Below, in pieces: positions 8,163 to 16,343 of a stretch of 64,000 bases of DNA. A model generated the notes under the pieces. It was given only the letters and a program-made list of their open reading frames with translations, made no database searches and was not told the DNA's origin. This DNA is from JALHST01 sp038316335. Its GTDB lineage: Bacteria > Bacteroidota > Bacteroidia > Flavobacteriales > Flavobacteriaceae. Both the position numbers and the translations under genes were made by a program. Position 1 is the first letter of the stretch. Each line of letters opens with the position of its first letter. The stretch is from contig JBBQAM010000005.1 of the NCBI GenBank assembly GCA_038316335.1, positions 1 through 64,000 on the forward strand, written 5' to 3'.

Positions 8163-8936
8163 TTATAGAACGTTCCCATTATCCAACCAATGTTGTATTA
8201 GCACTTCATTATTGGAAATATCCACAATATGGAATTTAGAAAAACTTTTAAAAACCCTTGAATTTTTCAGAGATTCGATACAAACCGACCCTGGCGAAAA
8301 GTAGTTGGAATGTATTAAAAATAATTCGCCCTTCCGTTTTAACAGATAGCCCACATGACCTGTGTCAAAGCCAATAAAATAAAGTCCTTCATGGGTCAAT
8401 TTTTCGATTTCCTCTAAGGCCTTTTCCGGAATTTCCTGCACAACGTTATATATTGGAGCACCGCAACTAATGACCTTGGCTTCATCAATAGGTGATTTTT
8501 GTGCCAGTTTATAACGATCAAGTTTTATACCCATATCACGCAGCGTAGTCGAGATAAAATAGCCACAAGCAATTTTGCCTTGGTTCGGTACGGCAGTATG
8601 GCCTCCAAAACTCCATGGCGTACCATACCAATGGGGGATGATTCTGTCTACCAAATGGTTTGTGAATACTATCTTTATGCTGTCTAATGAAATTTCTCCC
8701 TTCCGAAGCCCTTCGCCCAATTGTTTTCGAAGTTGACCAATATCGGCTTTCCTATCCGCGTAGGAAATCGTATCCAAACCCGAGTCGAGATCTAATTTTA
8801 ACCATTCATTGAATGCCATAGGTTTGAAAATGGGCGAAGTCCTTCCATTAACGACGCTATTTTCCTTGGCAGCATATAGATTACGTGGCATTTCGTTTTT
8901 GAATCCGAAAAACAAGAATATGTAAAAGAACAACAT
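8163..8936 (-). CDS. Exported papain-like (NlpC/P60-type) cysteine hydrolase
   Basis: 257-residue protein with a short hydrophobic N-terminus (MLFFYIFLFFGF), probably an export signal. A candidate catalytic set is Cys124 in GKIACGYFIST, His194 in FDTGHVGYLL and His209/Asn211 in LFLIHSNYF. The order Cys, His, polar residue with the Cys at the start of a helix is that of NlpC/P60-like hydrolases, which cut peptidoglycan peptides. It also has the local signature CGYFISTTLRDMGIKLDRYK, which I recall from Bacteroidota hypothetical proteins. A second, non-homologous-looking cysteine hydrolase (9047-9961) lies just upstream on the same strand. A hairpin TGGGAAC/GTTCCCA (8150-8178) overlaps the stop. 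Function is inferred from the fold pattern. Confidence 0.6.
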   Translation of the reverse strand: MLFFYIFLFFGFKNEMPRNLYAAKENSVVNGRTSPIFKPMAFNEWLKLDLDSGLDTISYADRKADIGQLRKQLGEGLRKGEISLDSIKIVFTNHLVDRIIPHWYGTPWSFGGHTAVPNQGKIACGYFISTTLRDMGIKLDRYKLAQKSPIDEAKVISCGAPIYNVVQEIPEKALEEIEKLTHEGLYFIGFDTGHVGYLLKRKGELFLIHSNYFSPGSVCIESLKNSRVFKSFSKFHIVDISNNEVLIQHWLDNGNVL

Positions 8937-9046
8937 GGCAGATTTTTTATATAGCGAAGATCATCGTAAATAAAACTAACGTATTCTTCTAGAATGAATT
9001 TCATCCGAAACGTTAAATTTTAAGAGCTATTCGGCAGCCTCCGATA

Positions 9047-9961
9047 TTATATGGTAAGGTTGACCGCCCACCAAACTTCATAATCATTGGGTAATAGTGG
9101 GCGATAGCTCTGATACCCTTGGTCCGCAATTCTAATGCCGATAATTTCGCGCTTCTCATCACGTACATAGCCCATAAAAATAAAGGAATGCCCAAATGGA
9201 TCAAAATCTTTACTGTTTACTCCGCGTATTACTTTTTCATAGTCCTTTTTGCGTTTCCAAACTTGCATTAGGGCCCCAGGCCTGAGTTCGCCACTCCATA
9301 TCCCGAACCAATCGACCAGCGTACCCATGCCGGCAAATGCGATGGCACCGGCATTTCCCTTACCTCGGTATTTTAACGGCAGGCTTCTCCATCCCTTATG
9401 CGTGCCCGAGGCAGATACATATAGGAAGTCGAACACCTCTCTTGGAGTATAGTAACTTGTGGACATACTATCGGGAAGATCTTCATAAACTGTATGACCG
9501 TGAATTTCCTCGTAGGCTTTCTCAAAACGGGCCTTACTAACCGCAAGGCAATGACCACCGGGCAACTTATTATTACTTTTTAGATAATTTTCCGCAATTT
9601 TATTGGCGACAGGGCTTTTTACGATAGAAGAATCAAGCATTTCAGTTTCACTATCTAAGAAAACCTGCGATAAAATTTCGCTTTCCCCATCTAATATTAG
9701 GATTTTAGTCAATGAATCGTCCGAAACGGCTATTGGGTGCGTCCTAATATCGGGCGCTATCATAATCCCTAAATGGTCATCCAAGCCAAAATCTTTTGCA
9801 GAAGTACTTGTCGTACTATCAGTTAAGTTAGATGACCTGGATTGTTCATCATTCACAATTATTTTTGTTTTCTCATCAAGGTTTTTAGCAGCGGTACAGC
9901 CCAAAATAAACGTGTATAAAAATAAAAGGAATTTGCAGATGACCAAGAACTTCCTTTGCAT
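9047..9961 (-). CDS. Lipoprotein with papain-like cysteine-hydrolase core
   Basis: 304-residue lipoprotein. The signal MQRKFLVICKFLLFLYTFILG is followed by the lipobox Cys, then a Ser/Thr/Asp-rich linker of ~100 residues. The core has a candidate Cys in LPGGHCLAVSKARF (about 138 from this start), a His in FDPFGHSFIFMGY (about 258) and an Asp in IRIADQGYQS (about 280), the order of NlpC/CHAP-type amidohydrolases. The distances suggest a peptidoglycan or peptide amidase on the outer membrane. ATG 9967 is an alternative start adding two residues. It is followed by the related-type gene at 8163-8936; both could act on the cell wall. No immunity-like gene is obvious. Confidence 0.55.
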   Translation of the reverse strand: MQRKFLVICKFLLFLYTFILGCTAAKNLDEKTKIIVNDEQSRSSNLTDSTTSTSAKDFGLDDHLGIMIAPDIRTHPIAVSDDSLTKILILDGESEILSQVFLDSETEMLDSSIVKSPVANKIAENYLKSNNKLPGGHCLAVSKARFEKAYEEIHGHTVYEDLPDSMSTSYYTPREVFDFLYVSASGTHKGWRSLPLKYRGKGNAGAIAFAGMGTLVDWFGIWSGELRPGALMQVWKRKKDYEKVIRGVNSKDFDPFGHSFIFMGYVRDEKREIIGIRIADQGYQSYRPLLPNDYEVWWAVNLTI

Positions 9962-10011
9962 ACCCATTAAATACAATGTTTTACTAATAATTCAGCACTT
10001 TTACTGAATAT

Positions 10012-10740
10012 TTATCGATTGACATTAAGCACTCGAATCAACTCTCTTGTGCCGTTCAATAGTTCATGGCACGTTTTTAGATTGAGTTGCAATGCATGAA
10101 GATGATACCCGATCACTCTATTAAACCCAATGACAAAGTCACGCTCATTTATGTCGGTCCAAGCGATTCTTGACATATAATTGTCACCACCCAATTGAAA
10201 AGGATACTTTTTACCAAAGTCCAAGGTCTGTTCCAAATTTGCATTTACCGTTATATTAAGTAATTGTAAAGCACTTTTTTGCATTAGGTAGTGTTTTAAA
10301 ATGGCCGTTTTAAGATCTGTCTTAAATAAGTCTAACTTGCCGCTTGATTCCATTGCATTGAAAGTCGAACTGTTCAAATTACGGATTGACGTTAAACCGG
10401 GACGATATTCATTCTGAACAATAATCTTTAAAGTATCAATAGTTCCATCCTTACCATAAAGACGACTAAATATGGAATCAATAGATGCTAATTGTTTTTG
10501 ATAGGACGCATTTCCTTCAATAATCATTAAGGTGTCGAGGACGCGATCGTCGTGCAGTGATTTTTGATACAGGATCCGTTCATTATTTTGTTTTCGTTTT
10601 TCATTCCAATTATTAATCTGGAGGGCAATTAGAATCCCAATAACAACCAGTATAATCTCCCCAAAGGCATATCTCAGATATTTTAAGGGTTTGTTGTCAT
10701 CAACGAGATTTTTGCGGATCGTCCGGAAAAAAGCAATCAT
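10012..10740 (-). CDS. DUF6090 family membrane protein (copy D)
   Basis: 242-residue intact DUF6090 member, opening MIAFFRTIRKNLVDDNKPLK and KYLRYAFGEI, with the transmembrane helix at about 26-43 and LQINNWNEKRKQ after it. The second motif reads NLNSSTFNAMESSGKLDLFK. The C-terminal half is helical and unlike copies A and C. It follows the adjacent copy E (10777-11520) by 36 bases but has its own TACCTTA box directly behind that gene's stop, so the two may be transcribed separately. Function unknown. Confidence 0.85.
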   Translation of the reverse strand: MIAFFRTIRKNLVDDNKPLKYLRYAFGEIILVVIGILIALQINNWNEKRKQNNERILYQKSLHDDRVLDTLMIIEGNASYQKQLASIDSIFSRLYGKDGTIDTLKIIVQNEYRPGLTSIRNLNSSTFNAMESSGKLDLFKTDLKTAILKHYLMQKSALQLLNITVNANLEQTLDFGKKYPFQLGGDNYMSRIAWTDINERDFVIGFNRVIGYHLHALQLNLKTCHELLNGTRELIRVLNVNR

Positions 10741-10775
10741 TGAGAGGAAATGAATTGTTGTTCCTTCCTAAGGTA
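10741..10775 (-). promoter_or_regulatory. Shared DUF6090 upstream block, copy D
   Basis: TACCTTAGGAAGG ends 35 bases before the ATG. The box (10769-10775) lies one base beyond the stop of copy E, so this 36-base gap is filled by the block. The CCAACC part is altered to AACAACAATT. Confidence 0.42.
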
Positions 10776-10776
10776 T

Positions 10777-11520
10777 TCAATTCTTTTGAATTTCAATATT
10801 TATTTCCTCCAACAGTTTTTGCGCTTCCTTGCGCAGAAATAAATGACTCTGCTTCAAGAAGCGTGAAAAATTGAGCTGTGCTACGACCAATCGATCCAAG
10901 TTTGAATCCAGAATACGCTGCAGTATGATGTGGTTGGGGAGTACGTTTTCCTGGAACAAAAAATCATTTTCCGGACTTCTCGGAATCAGCGTATACGTTG
11001 CCTTAGGATAATCGGTCTGGCGTTCTAAAATTCGAATGTTCTCTTCTTCGTTATTTTCTTGGTATAATATTATTTTCGTGCGAAGCTTGGCATTCTTAAT
11101 CAGGCTCAGACTTCCTGTACTTTTAAGTTCATCAAAGGTAGTGCGTACTGCTTTTGGGTGGCTCCAACCATAATCGGCCCCATCTACGATAGCTTGAAAT
11201 AGCCGTGTCGTATCAAGTACTTTAGTATTTCCATTTGAATAAAAAGATATTACCTTCCGCAAATCCTTTTCTATTCTATCCATAGAACCAATAATGGTAT
11301 CAAAATTCATCAAATCGACTTTCAGATCATTGGTCAATCGGTTTAAATATTCAGATTCAATTTTCCTTTCCTTCCGAACATCATTCCAATTATTGATACT
11401 TAAAGCAATCAAAATCCCGATCACTACCAATACGATTTCACCTATGGCATACCGCCCGTATTTTAAGGACCTATTGTCATCGGAAAGTTTCCTGCGAATT
11501 TTACCAAAGAAGCTGGGCAT
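10777..11520 (-). CDS. DUF6090 family membrane protein (copy E)
   Basis: 247-residue intact DUF6090 member. It opens MPSFFGKIRRKLSDDNRSLK and KYGRYAIGEI, with the transmembrane helix at about 26-43 ending SINNWNDVRKER. The second motif is the clearest here: VRTTFDELKSTGSLSLIKNA then KLRTKIILYQ. A coiled-coil-prone stretch precedes it (NLDRIEKDLRKVI-like helices). It is the first gene of a tandem pair with copy D and is divergent from the TIR receptor gene 327 bases away. A TACCTTG box at 11549-11555 and ACCAACAACC leader lie upstream. Function unknown. Confidence 0.85.
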   Translation of the reverse strand: MPSFFGKIRRKLSDDNRSLKYGRYAIGEIVLVVIGILIALSINNWNDVRKERKIESEYLNRLTNDLKVDLMNFDTIIGSMDRIEKDLRKVISFYSNGNTKVLDTTRLFQAIVDGADYGWSHPKAVRTTFDELKSTGSLSLIKNAKLRTKIILYQENNEEENIRILERQTDYPKATYTLIPRSPENDFLFQENVLPNHIILQRILDSNLDRLVVAQLNFSRFLKQSHLFLRKEAQKLLEEINIEIQKN

Positions 11521-11555
11521 GTTGTAGGGTGGTTGTTGGTTATCCTATCAAGGTA
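11521..11555 (-). promoter_or_regulatory. Shared DUF6090 upstream block, copy E
   Basis: TACCTTGATAGG ends 35 bases before the ATG, followed by ACCAACAACC. TACCTTGAT is identical to the box of copy A. Confidence 0.45.
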
Positions 11556-11847
11556 CTGAAATATTTAATTACCATTGCTATATTTTTGGGAGTGGCGTTC
11601 TAATAATCCAACCTGTAGGTTAATGCCCTATCATAATCGATTTTTAACTAGGCATACGCATTCTAGCCTTTCACCAATTGGCAAAGTATGGGTCTTTAAA
11701 TAGCTAGTGGTGGTTTTGATATAAGAATAGAACATTGAATTATAAAGGTTGACCTTCGAATTTTTGAGTTTAGACGATTACTTTTTACGATAGATGGCCA
11801 ATTAAGTATGTCAAGATTTCACCGATAATTACTAACTTGTTAGTGAT
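11556..11847. other. Divergent intergenic region with dyad before the TIR gene
   Basis: About 290 bases without a gene between copy E and the TIR gene. The only structure I can support is a perfect dyad ACTAAC-TT-GTTAGT at 11831-11844, three bases before the TIR start codon. It could be an operator or an RNA hairpin that masks translation initiation. TAACTTG inside it also loosely resembles a -7 box, but its position would make the message leaderless. Confidence 0.4.
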
Positions 11848-13410
11848 ATGGATCCGCGAAAAACGATATATGCGATTTATGCCCGTGAGGATAACGATGT
11901 ACTACTACATCTTTTACATCATTTGAAACCCCTTGAGGAGGAATTCATGGTAACGATTTGGCATGATGATCCAATTGACCCAGGGAAACTCTGGAAACCT
12001 CATAGCATAGAACGCCTGCAGCATGCCGAAATATTTCTTCTTTTAGTAAGTGATGCTTTTATGCATTCTGAATTTGTCAAACAGCTCGAATTTAAAAGGG
12101 TTATTGATAGTTATAAAGAAGGGCGTGCAATAGTGATTCCCATAATCGTTGATAGGTGTCCGTGGGACATTGATTTTAAATCGGATGATTACGATTTCAA
12201 CTTTAAAGAACTCCGGGTTTTACCAGAAGAGGGAAAACCAATAAGTGAATGGAGTTCATTCGAACGAGCCTATAGTGATATTGCTGCCCATATTAAAGCC
12301 GTCGTTGAATCGATAGCTGAAAAGCGAACTCCAAGAGTATCTGCTGAAGACTGGGAAACGAAGCCAGCGAATGACGAAGACCAAGACTTCCAGGAGTCTG
12401 AGCTTACCGATGCACCAGGGGATAGGCCAATTAAGGCAGCGAGTTCCGCGAAGGTAGAAATAGAAGCCGAAAGAGAAGCCAATGCACAAAGCCATCTGCA
12501 AGAAACTGAAGCCCATGGAATGGCAGAAGAAGCGCTGAGAAAAGCGCAGGAAGTTGAAGCGACGGCCAATCTAAAAAAAGAGGAAGCGATACGAGGTACA
12601 GAAGAAGTCGATGCACAAGGACTTCTGCAAGAAGCTGAAGCCCAAAGATTGGCAGAAGAAGCACGTATTCAAATTAAAAAAATAGAAGAAGCACCTACAA
12701 ACGTACGAAAAACTGAAAAAGAGCGTATAGTTGAGGAAGAAAGGGACGCAAAACGAAAGCCCGAAATACCAAGTCAACAAAAAATTGAGGTGAAAACCCC
12801 AGAAAATGATAGTAATTTAATTCGGGTCAAAAAAAGACCTCTTAAAAAAGGAGTGCGCATGGGATCACTAGTTGGGGTACTTGCTGCTGTGGGTCTCTTA
12901 GTATTTTTGATATTTAGGCCGACTTCCAAAAAATCGGAACCCATTGTGCCAAAGATGCAGGTAGCCGATAGTAACGATTCGGTTGTTTTGCACAAAACCC
13001 AAGTCGATTCTCCAAATGAGACGGTATCTTCTTCAAAGCTAGGTATTGGGGACACCATTGAGGGAGGGATAATCTTTTCGATCGGCCATGACAAAAAACC
13101 GGGGATGGTGGCACATTTTGAAGACGCCGGCCCTATGCCATGGAAGGAGGCCATTAAAATTCATCAAAAACTAGGGGAAGGATGGAGGTTGCCCACCCTC
13201 GATGAATTGGCCCTAATGTACCGTACAGTTGGTCAAGGCGCATCGAATACGGGTCGATTTGTTAATGAATTGTATTGGAGCACAACTCCGTTTGACAGTA
13301 ACCAAGCCCGGCTTTTACGTTTCAGCGATGGGAATACTTCGTTTCATTATAATAAAAATGGTGAATTTCGAAAATTCCGGGTCAGGGCGATTCGGGACTT
13401 TAGTGAATAA
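11848..13410 (+). CDS. TIR - coiled coil - transmembrane - Lcl_C/DUF1566 receptor-like protein
   Basis: 520-residue protein with four parts. (1) Residues ~5-155 look like a TIR-type domain: TIYAIYAREDNDVLLHLLHHL, IFLLLVSDAFMHSEFVKQLE, AIVIPIIVD; Glu81 in EFVKQLEFKR sits where NADase TIRs carry their catalytic Glu. (2) Residues ~203-305 are an Ala/Glu/Lys-rich coiled coil with an imperfect ~45-residue repeat (AQSHLQETEAHGMAEEA versus AQGLLQEAEAQRLAEEA). (3) KKRPLKKGVR then a transmembrane helix at ~338-356; the basic flank predicts TIR inside. (4) Residues ~398-518 match the Lcl_C/DUF1566 C-type-lectin-like fold (GEGWRLPTLDELALMY, LYWSTT, FRVRAIRDF) and would lie in the periplasm. The layout suggests an outside sensor linked to an inside TIR effector. 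It is flanked by DUF6090 genes. Function is inferred, not known. Confidence 0.7.
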   Translation: MDPRKTIYAIYAREDNDVLLHLLHHLKPLEEEFMVTIWHDDPIDPGKLWKPHSIERLQHAEIFLLLVSDAFMHSEFVKQLEFKRVIDSYKEGRAIVIPIIVDRCPWDIDFKSDDYDFNFKELRVLPEEGKPISEWSSFERAYSDIAAHIKAVVESIAEKRTPRVSAEDWETKPANDEDQDFQESELTDAPGDRPIKAASSAKVEIEAEREANAQSHLQETEAHGMAEEALRKAQEVEATANLKKEEAIRGTEEVDAQGLLQEAEAQRLAEEARIQIKKIEEAPTNVRKTEKERIVEEERDAKRKPEIPSQQKIEVKTPENDSNLIRVKKRPLKKGVRMGSLVGVLAAVGLLVFLIFRPTSKKSEPIVPKMQVADSNDSVVLHKTQVDSPNETVSSSKLGIGDTIEGGIIFSIGHDKKPGMVAHFEDAGPMPWKEAIKIHQKLGEGWRLPTLDELALMYRTVGQGASNTGRFVNELYWSTTPFDSNQARLLRFSDGNTSFHYNKNGEFRKFRVRAIRDFSE

Positions 13411-13498
13411 TCACGGCTATATTAAATGGGCCCATAAAAAGCAGTTTCATTGATAGTTTGCTTCTGCAAGTATGGCAAGATTTTGCGCTAGAAATCGA

Positions 13499-14238
13499 TT
13501 ACTCTAATAGGGATTCATTGATTAAGGCACTTAACGAGTCCATCACTTTTTTCTCCTCGGAATATCTCGTATGCATACCATAATGTGTGGCGGTAATGTC
13601 ACTTAATAATTGGTAAGATAGTGATCGGTCAACAACTGTAATCTTTTTTCAGGAATTATGACACTGCCTAAAGTGTCATAAACATCTCTCGAATAATCAC
13701 TAAAATCCATAAGGTATTTATAATAGTTTCGTGCAATGTATTCCGATTCGCCTTCAAATTTTCTGATCTTATGAATTCGTTCATTCCAAGACGCCAATAA
13801 AACCCTAATTCGTTGATCTTGAATTAAATCCAATGAACCGGTGTTTAATATTTCTTGAATACCCCCATCATTTAATGATAATATGGAATAATCGCCGGCA
13901 TTGAATAATAACGAATCCAGAAAAGGATGACCCAATAGTTCATATTTTTTATTGGCAAGAATTAAAAACAGTGTATCGGCACAGGTCGAGATGTGTTTAG
14001 AATCATTAATTACCCTGTTCAATTCTTTTTGCGATAGTTGAATACTGGTATTTATGCTATTCAAAAAGTATTTTTCCTTTTCGCGATTTTTACGTTCATT
14101 ATTCCAATTATTAATGCTTAAAGCTATGAGAATGCCAATGACTACAAGTACAATCTCACCTATTGCATATTTAAAATACTTTAAAGGCCTGTCGTCGTCG
14201 GCAAGTTGTTTCCGAATTTTTTTAAAAATTGGCTTCAG
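13499..14238 (-). pseudogene. DUF6090 copy F: start codon lost and C-terminal frameshift
   Basis: The constant N-terminus is readable from 14238 (KPIFKKIRKQLADDDRPLK, KYFKYAIGEI, the transmembrane helix, SINNWNNERK), but the position of the family's ATG is occupied by CTG (14238-14236). There is no ATG, GTG or TTG upstream before an in-frame TAA. The frame stops at TAA 13605-13603. The next frame continues LSDITATHYGMHTRYSEEKK then VMDSLSALINESLLE to TAA 13501-13499, which looks like the family's normal C-terminus, so one frameshift sits near 13605. The second motif is present (IQEILNTGSLDLIQDQRIRV). The upstream TATCTT box is gone although ACCAACC remains (14250-14256). Three independent lesions point to a dead gene; an internal TTG at 14064 or CTG initiation are less likely rescues. 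Confidence 0.78.
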
Positions 14239-14343
14239 GGCTAGAAATTGGTTGGTTTTTCTGTTTCTTTATTTATAAAATCTTGTACACTGCGAGTGTA
14301 TGATCAGGGTAAGGCCAAACGACGTTATATAAGGGCGATATCA

Positions 14344-15570
14344 TTATAAGGCAGCCTTCAAGCCATTTATCAATTGATCAATATCTTCCAAACTTGTATA
14401 ATGCAGAAACGAAATGCGGATCACCCCAGGTTGTAGGGGAATATTCATTGCTATCAGCGGGCGAACAGCATAGAAATTGCCCATACCCAGCATCAATTTA
14501 TGCTTCGTCAAGACGGCATATACCTCCTCTAAATCCTTTTTAAGGGGAATAATCGAAACCGTAGGTGCCCTTTTTATTGAACTATCAGGCCCTACAATTC
14601 GGATATCATCTCGGGATTTTAAAAAATCAAGCAAGCGTTCTAACAAGATCCGTTCATGTTCATGGAACAAATTAGTTAAGGCCCTGCTTCGTTCGGCGGG
14701 CAGCGCGGGTTCCTTAAAATGATGGTCATACACTGTGTCAAAATAGTCTAATATGCCATTTACCGCACCTATTTGGGCATGATCTGGCCCGGCCGGGGTT
14801 ATCATGTTCTTTGCGATGCCCTCCTTGAAGTAATGCGATTGGTTCGACAGTTTTGATATCAAATTCTTATTGACATACATCAGCCCTAAATGGCCCCCAA
14901 AGGTCTTATATAAGGAAAAAAGATAAATATCGGCCCCCAAAGTCTTCAGATCTGGGAAGCCATGGGGTGCAAACGCCACTCCGTCAACGACACTAAGTGC
15001 CCCATGGGCATGGGCCATTTCACTAATTTCTTTTGCAGGGTTCACATGGCCGATAACGTTTGAACAATGTGGAAAGGCTACCATCTTTGTCCGGCTAGAA
15101 AACAGCTTTACCAAAGCATCGAGGTTCAATATGCCCGTCTTTGGATTAACCTCCCACTCGATGATTTTCATTCCATAGGCAGCCAAGCGCCTCCAGGCGC
15201 CAGCATTCGCTTCATGGTCTTGGCAGGAAACGATGATTTCGTCCCCATCATGCCACATTGGGCGCATGGCATTCGCCAAAACGTAGACATTTTGGGTAGT
15301 TGATGGGCCGAAATGAATTTCCGATGTTTCTACATTCAGGTATTCGGCCATCCGCCGATACGAGGCATCCATCAATTCGCCTGCCAGCGTAGCAGCCGGA
15401 TAGGGGTAGTAAGGCTGCACCTTGTTTTTCATATAAAAATCGGTCAGGCGTTTTACGAATTGTATACAGGGGTATGATCCGCCTGCATTTTCGAAAAATG
15501 CCCACCCTTGTAATGAAGGTTCGGCAAAAGCGGGAAATTGGGCACGTACAAATGGGATATCGAGTTTCAT
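14344..15570 (-). CDS. Class V aminotransferase, cysteine-desulfurase-like (VC1184 type) without the catalytic Cys
   Basis: 408-residue PLP enzyme of fold type I, class V. The PLP lysine is Lys222 in FSLYKTFGGHLGL, the ring-stacking and Asp positions appear in SCQDHEANAGAW and SVVDGVAFAPH (Asp196), and GFFEN-like AFFENAGGSYPC opens the fold. Where SufS-type desulfurases have GHHCA, this protein reads MGNFYAVRPL, so the sulfur-accepting Cys is missing, as I recall for the VC1184-like subfamily. It is therefore probably not an Fe-S desulfurase, and the reaction is unknown. It is monocistronic, with an AAGGAAAT ribosome-binding site before the ATG, and diverges from the molybdenum hydroxylase genes. 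Confidence 0.8.
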   Translation of the reverse strand: MKLDIPFVRAQFPAFAEPSLQGWAFFENAGGSYPCIQFVKRLTDFYMKNKVQPYYPYPAATLAGELMDASYRRMAEYLNVETSEIHFGPSTTQNVYVLANAMRPMWHDGDEIIVSCQDHEANAGAWRRLAAYGMKIIEWEVNPKTGILNLDALVKLFSSRTKMVAFPHCSNVIGHVNPAKEISEMAHAHGALSVVDGVAFAPHGFPDLKTLGADIYLFSLYKTFGGHLGLMYVNKNLISKLSNQSHYFKEGIAKNMITPAGPDHAQIGAVNGILDYFDTVYDHHFKEPALPAERSRALTNLFHEHERILLERLLDFLKSRDDIRIVGPDSSIKRAPTVSIIPLKKDLEEVYAVLTKHKLMLGMGNFYAVRPLIAMNIPLQPGVIRISFLHYTSLEDIDQLINGLKAAL

Positions 15571-15796
15571 AATGAATTTCCTTTTTAATAATTATAGTTG
15601 AATGTAGTCTAGCATGCGTCGGTTGCTTCTTTTCCCGAAGATACATATTTAATTGCTCGAGGTTTTAGACCATTTAATTGGGTAGACGCTTCAAGGTATT
15701 TATAACCCTTGGAATAAAGTATCAAATCTTCCAATTGGCCGCTATTTTTTAGCGCTGCAAAACATCGTAATTGTTTAATTTAGTGTAGCTTTAACA

Positions 15797-15819
15797 TGTA
15801 AAAAATCATTTTTTTTACA
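15797..15819. repeat. A/T dyad upstream of the molybdenum hydroxylase genes
   Basis: TGTAAAAAA - TCATT - TTTTTTACA is a perfect 9-bp dyad 33 bases before the iorA-like ATG in a 281-base divergent gap. It may be an operator or a hairpin in the 5' leader. Confidence 0.3.
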
Positions 15820-15851
15820 GGATAACGTAGTGTATTATTTAAAATCAAACT

Positions 15852-16343
15852 ATGATATTAGTAATAAATGACCAGGACTATACAGTTCAGGTTGATTCGG
15901 CAACCCCTTTATTATGGGTTCTCCGTGAACATTGCGGCTTGACAGGCACCAAATTTGGTTGTGGCATCGGGCAATGTGGCGCTTGTACTGTACAGCTCGA
16001 TGGCGTCCCCGTGCGAGCATGTCTTACCCCGGTGGATGCCGCAATCGATAAAAAAGTGACGACCATTGAAGGTATCGCCCCCAGTAGTTCTGAATTACAT
16101 GACTTACAACGGGCATGGATCGAAGAACAGGTTCCCCAATGTGGGTATTGTCAATCTGGCCAGATCATGTCGGCCCATGCGCTGCTGCAGGGTAATACAG
16201 AGCCGACCGATGCTGATATCGACCAAGCTATGCGCGGCAATATTTGTCGTTGTGGCACGTATTCCCGTATAAAAAAGGGAATTCATCGGGCAGCCGCCGA
16301 ATTGGCATCAACAGCAACTACAAAAATGGAAGATCATGGGTAA
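15852..16343 (+). CDS. Molybdenum hydroxylase small [2Fe-2S] subunit (IorA-like)
   Basis: 163-residue electron-transfer subunit of a two-component xanthine-oxidase-family hydroxylase, similar to isoquinoline 1-oxidoreductase alpha. The plant-ferredoxin-type cluster is bound by Cys37, 42, 45 and 57 (GCGIGQCGAC ... RAC). The second cluster uses Cys97, 100, 132 and 134 (QCGYCQSGQ, NICRCGTYSRIKKG). The eight cysteines and length are complete. It overlaps the large-subunit gene by 8 bases (translational coupling). No FAD subunit gene is present nearby, so electrons probably pass to a separate acceptor such as a cytochrome. It has no export signal of its own and would be carried out with the Tat-targeted partner. 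Confidence 0.9.
   Translation: MILVINDQDYTVQVDSATPLLWVLREHCGLTGTKFGCGIGQCGACTVQLDGVPVRACLTPVDAAIDKKVTTIEGIAPSSSELHDLQRAWIEEQVPQCGYCQSGQIMSAHALLQGNTEPTDADIDQAMRGNICRCGTYSRIKKGIHRAAAELASTATTKMEDHG

Noticed and set aside
9603..10007. 134-codon plus-strand frame
   Set aside because: Opposite the lipoprotein gene at 9047-9961, without family features.
12270..12569. Minus-strand frames opposite the TIR protein's coiled coil
   Set aside because: Explained by the low-complexity Ala/Glu repeat on the coding strand.
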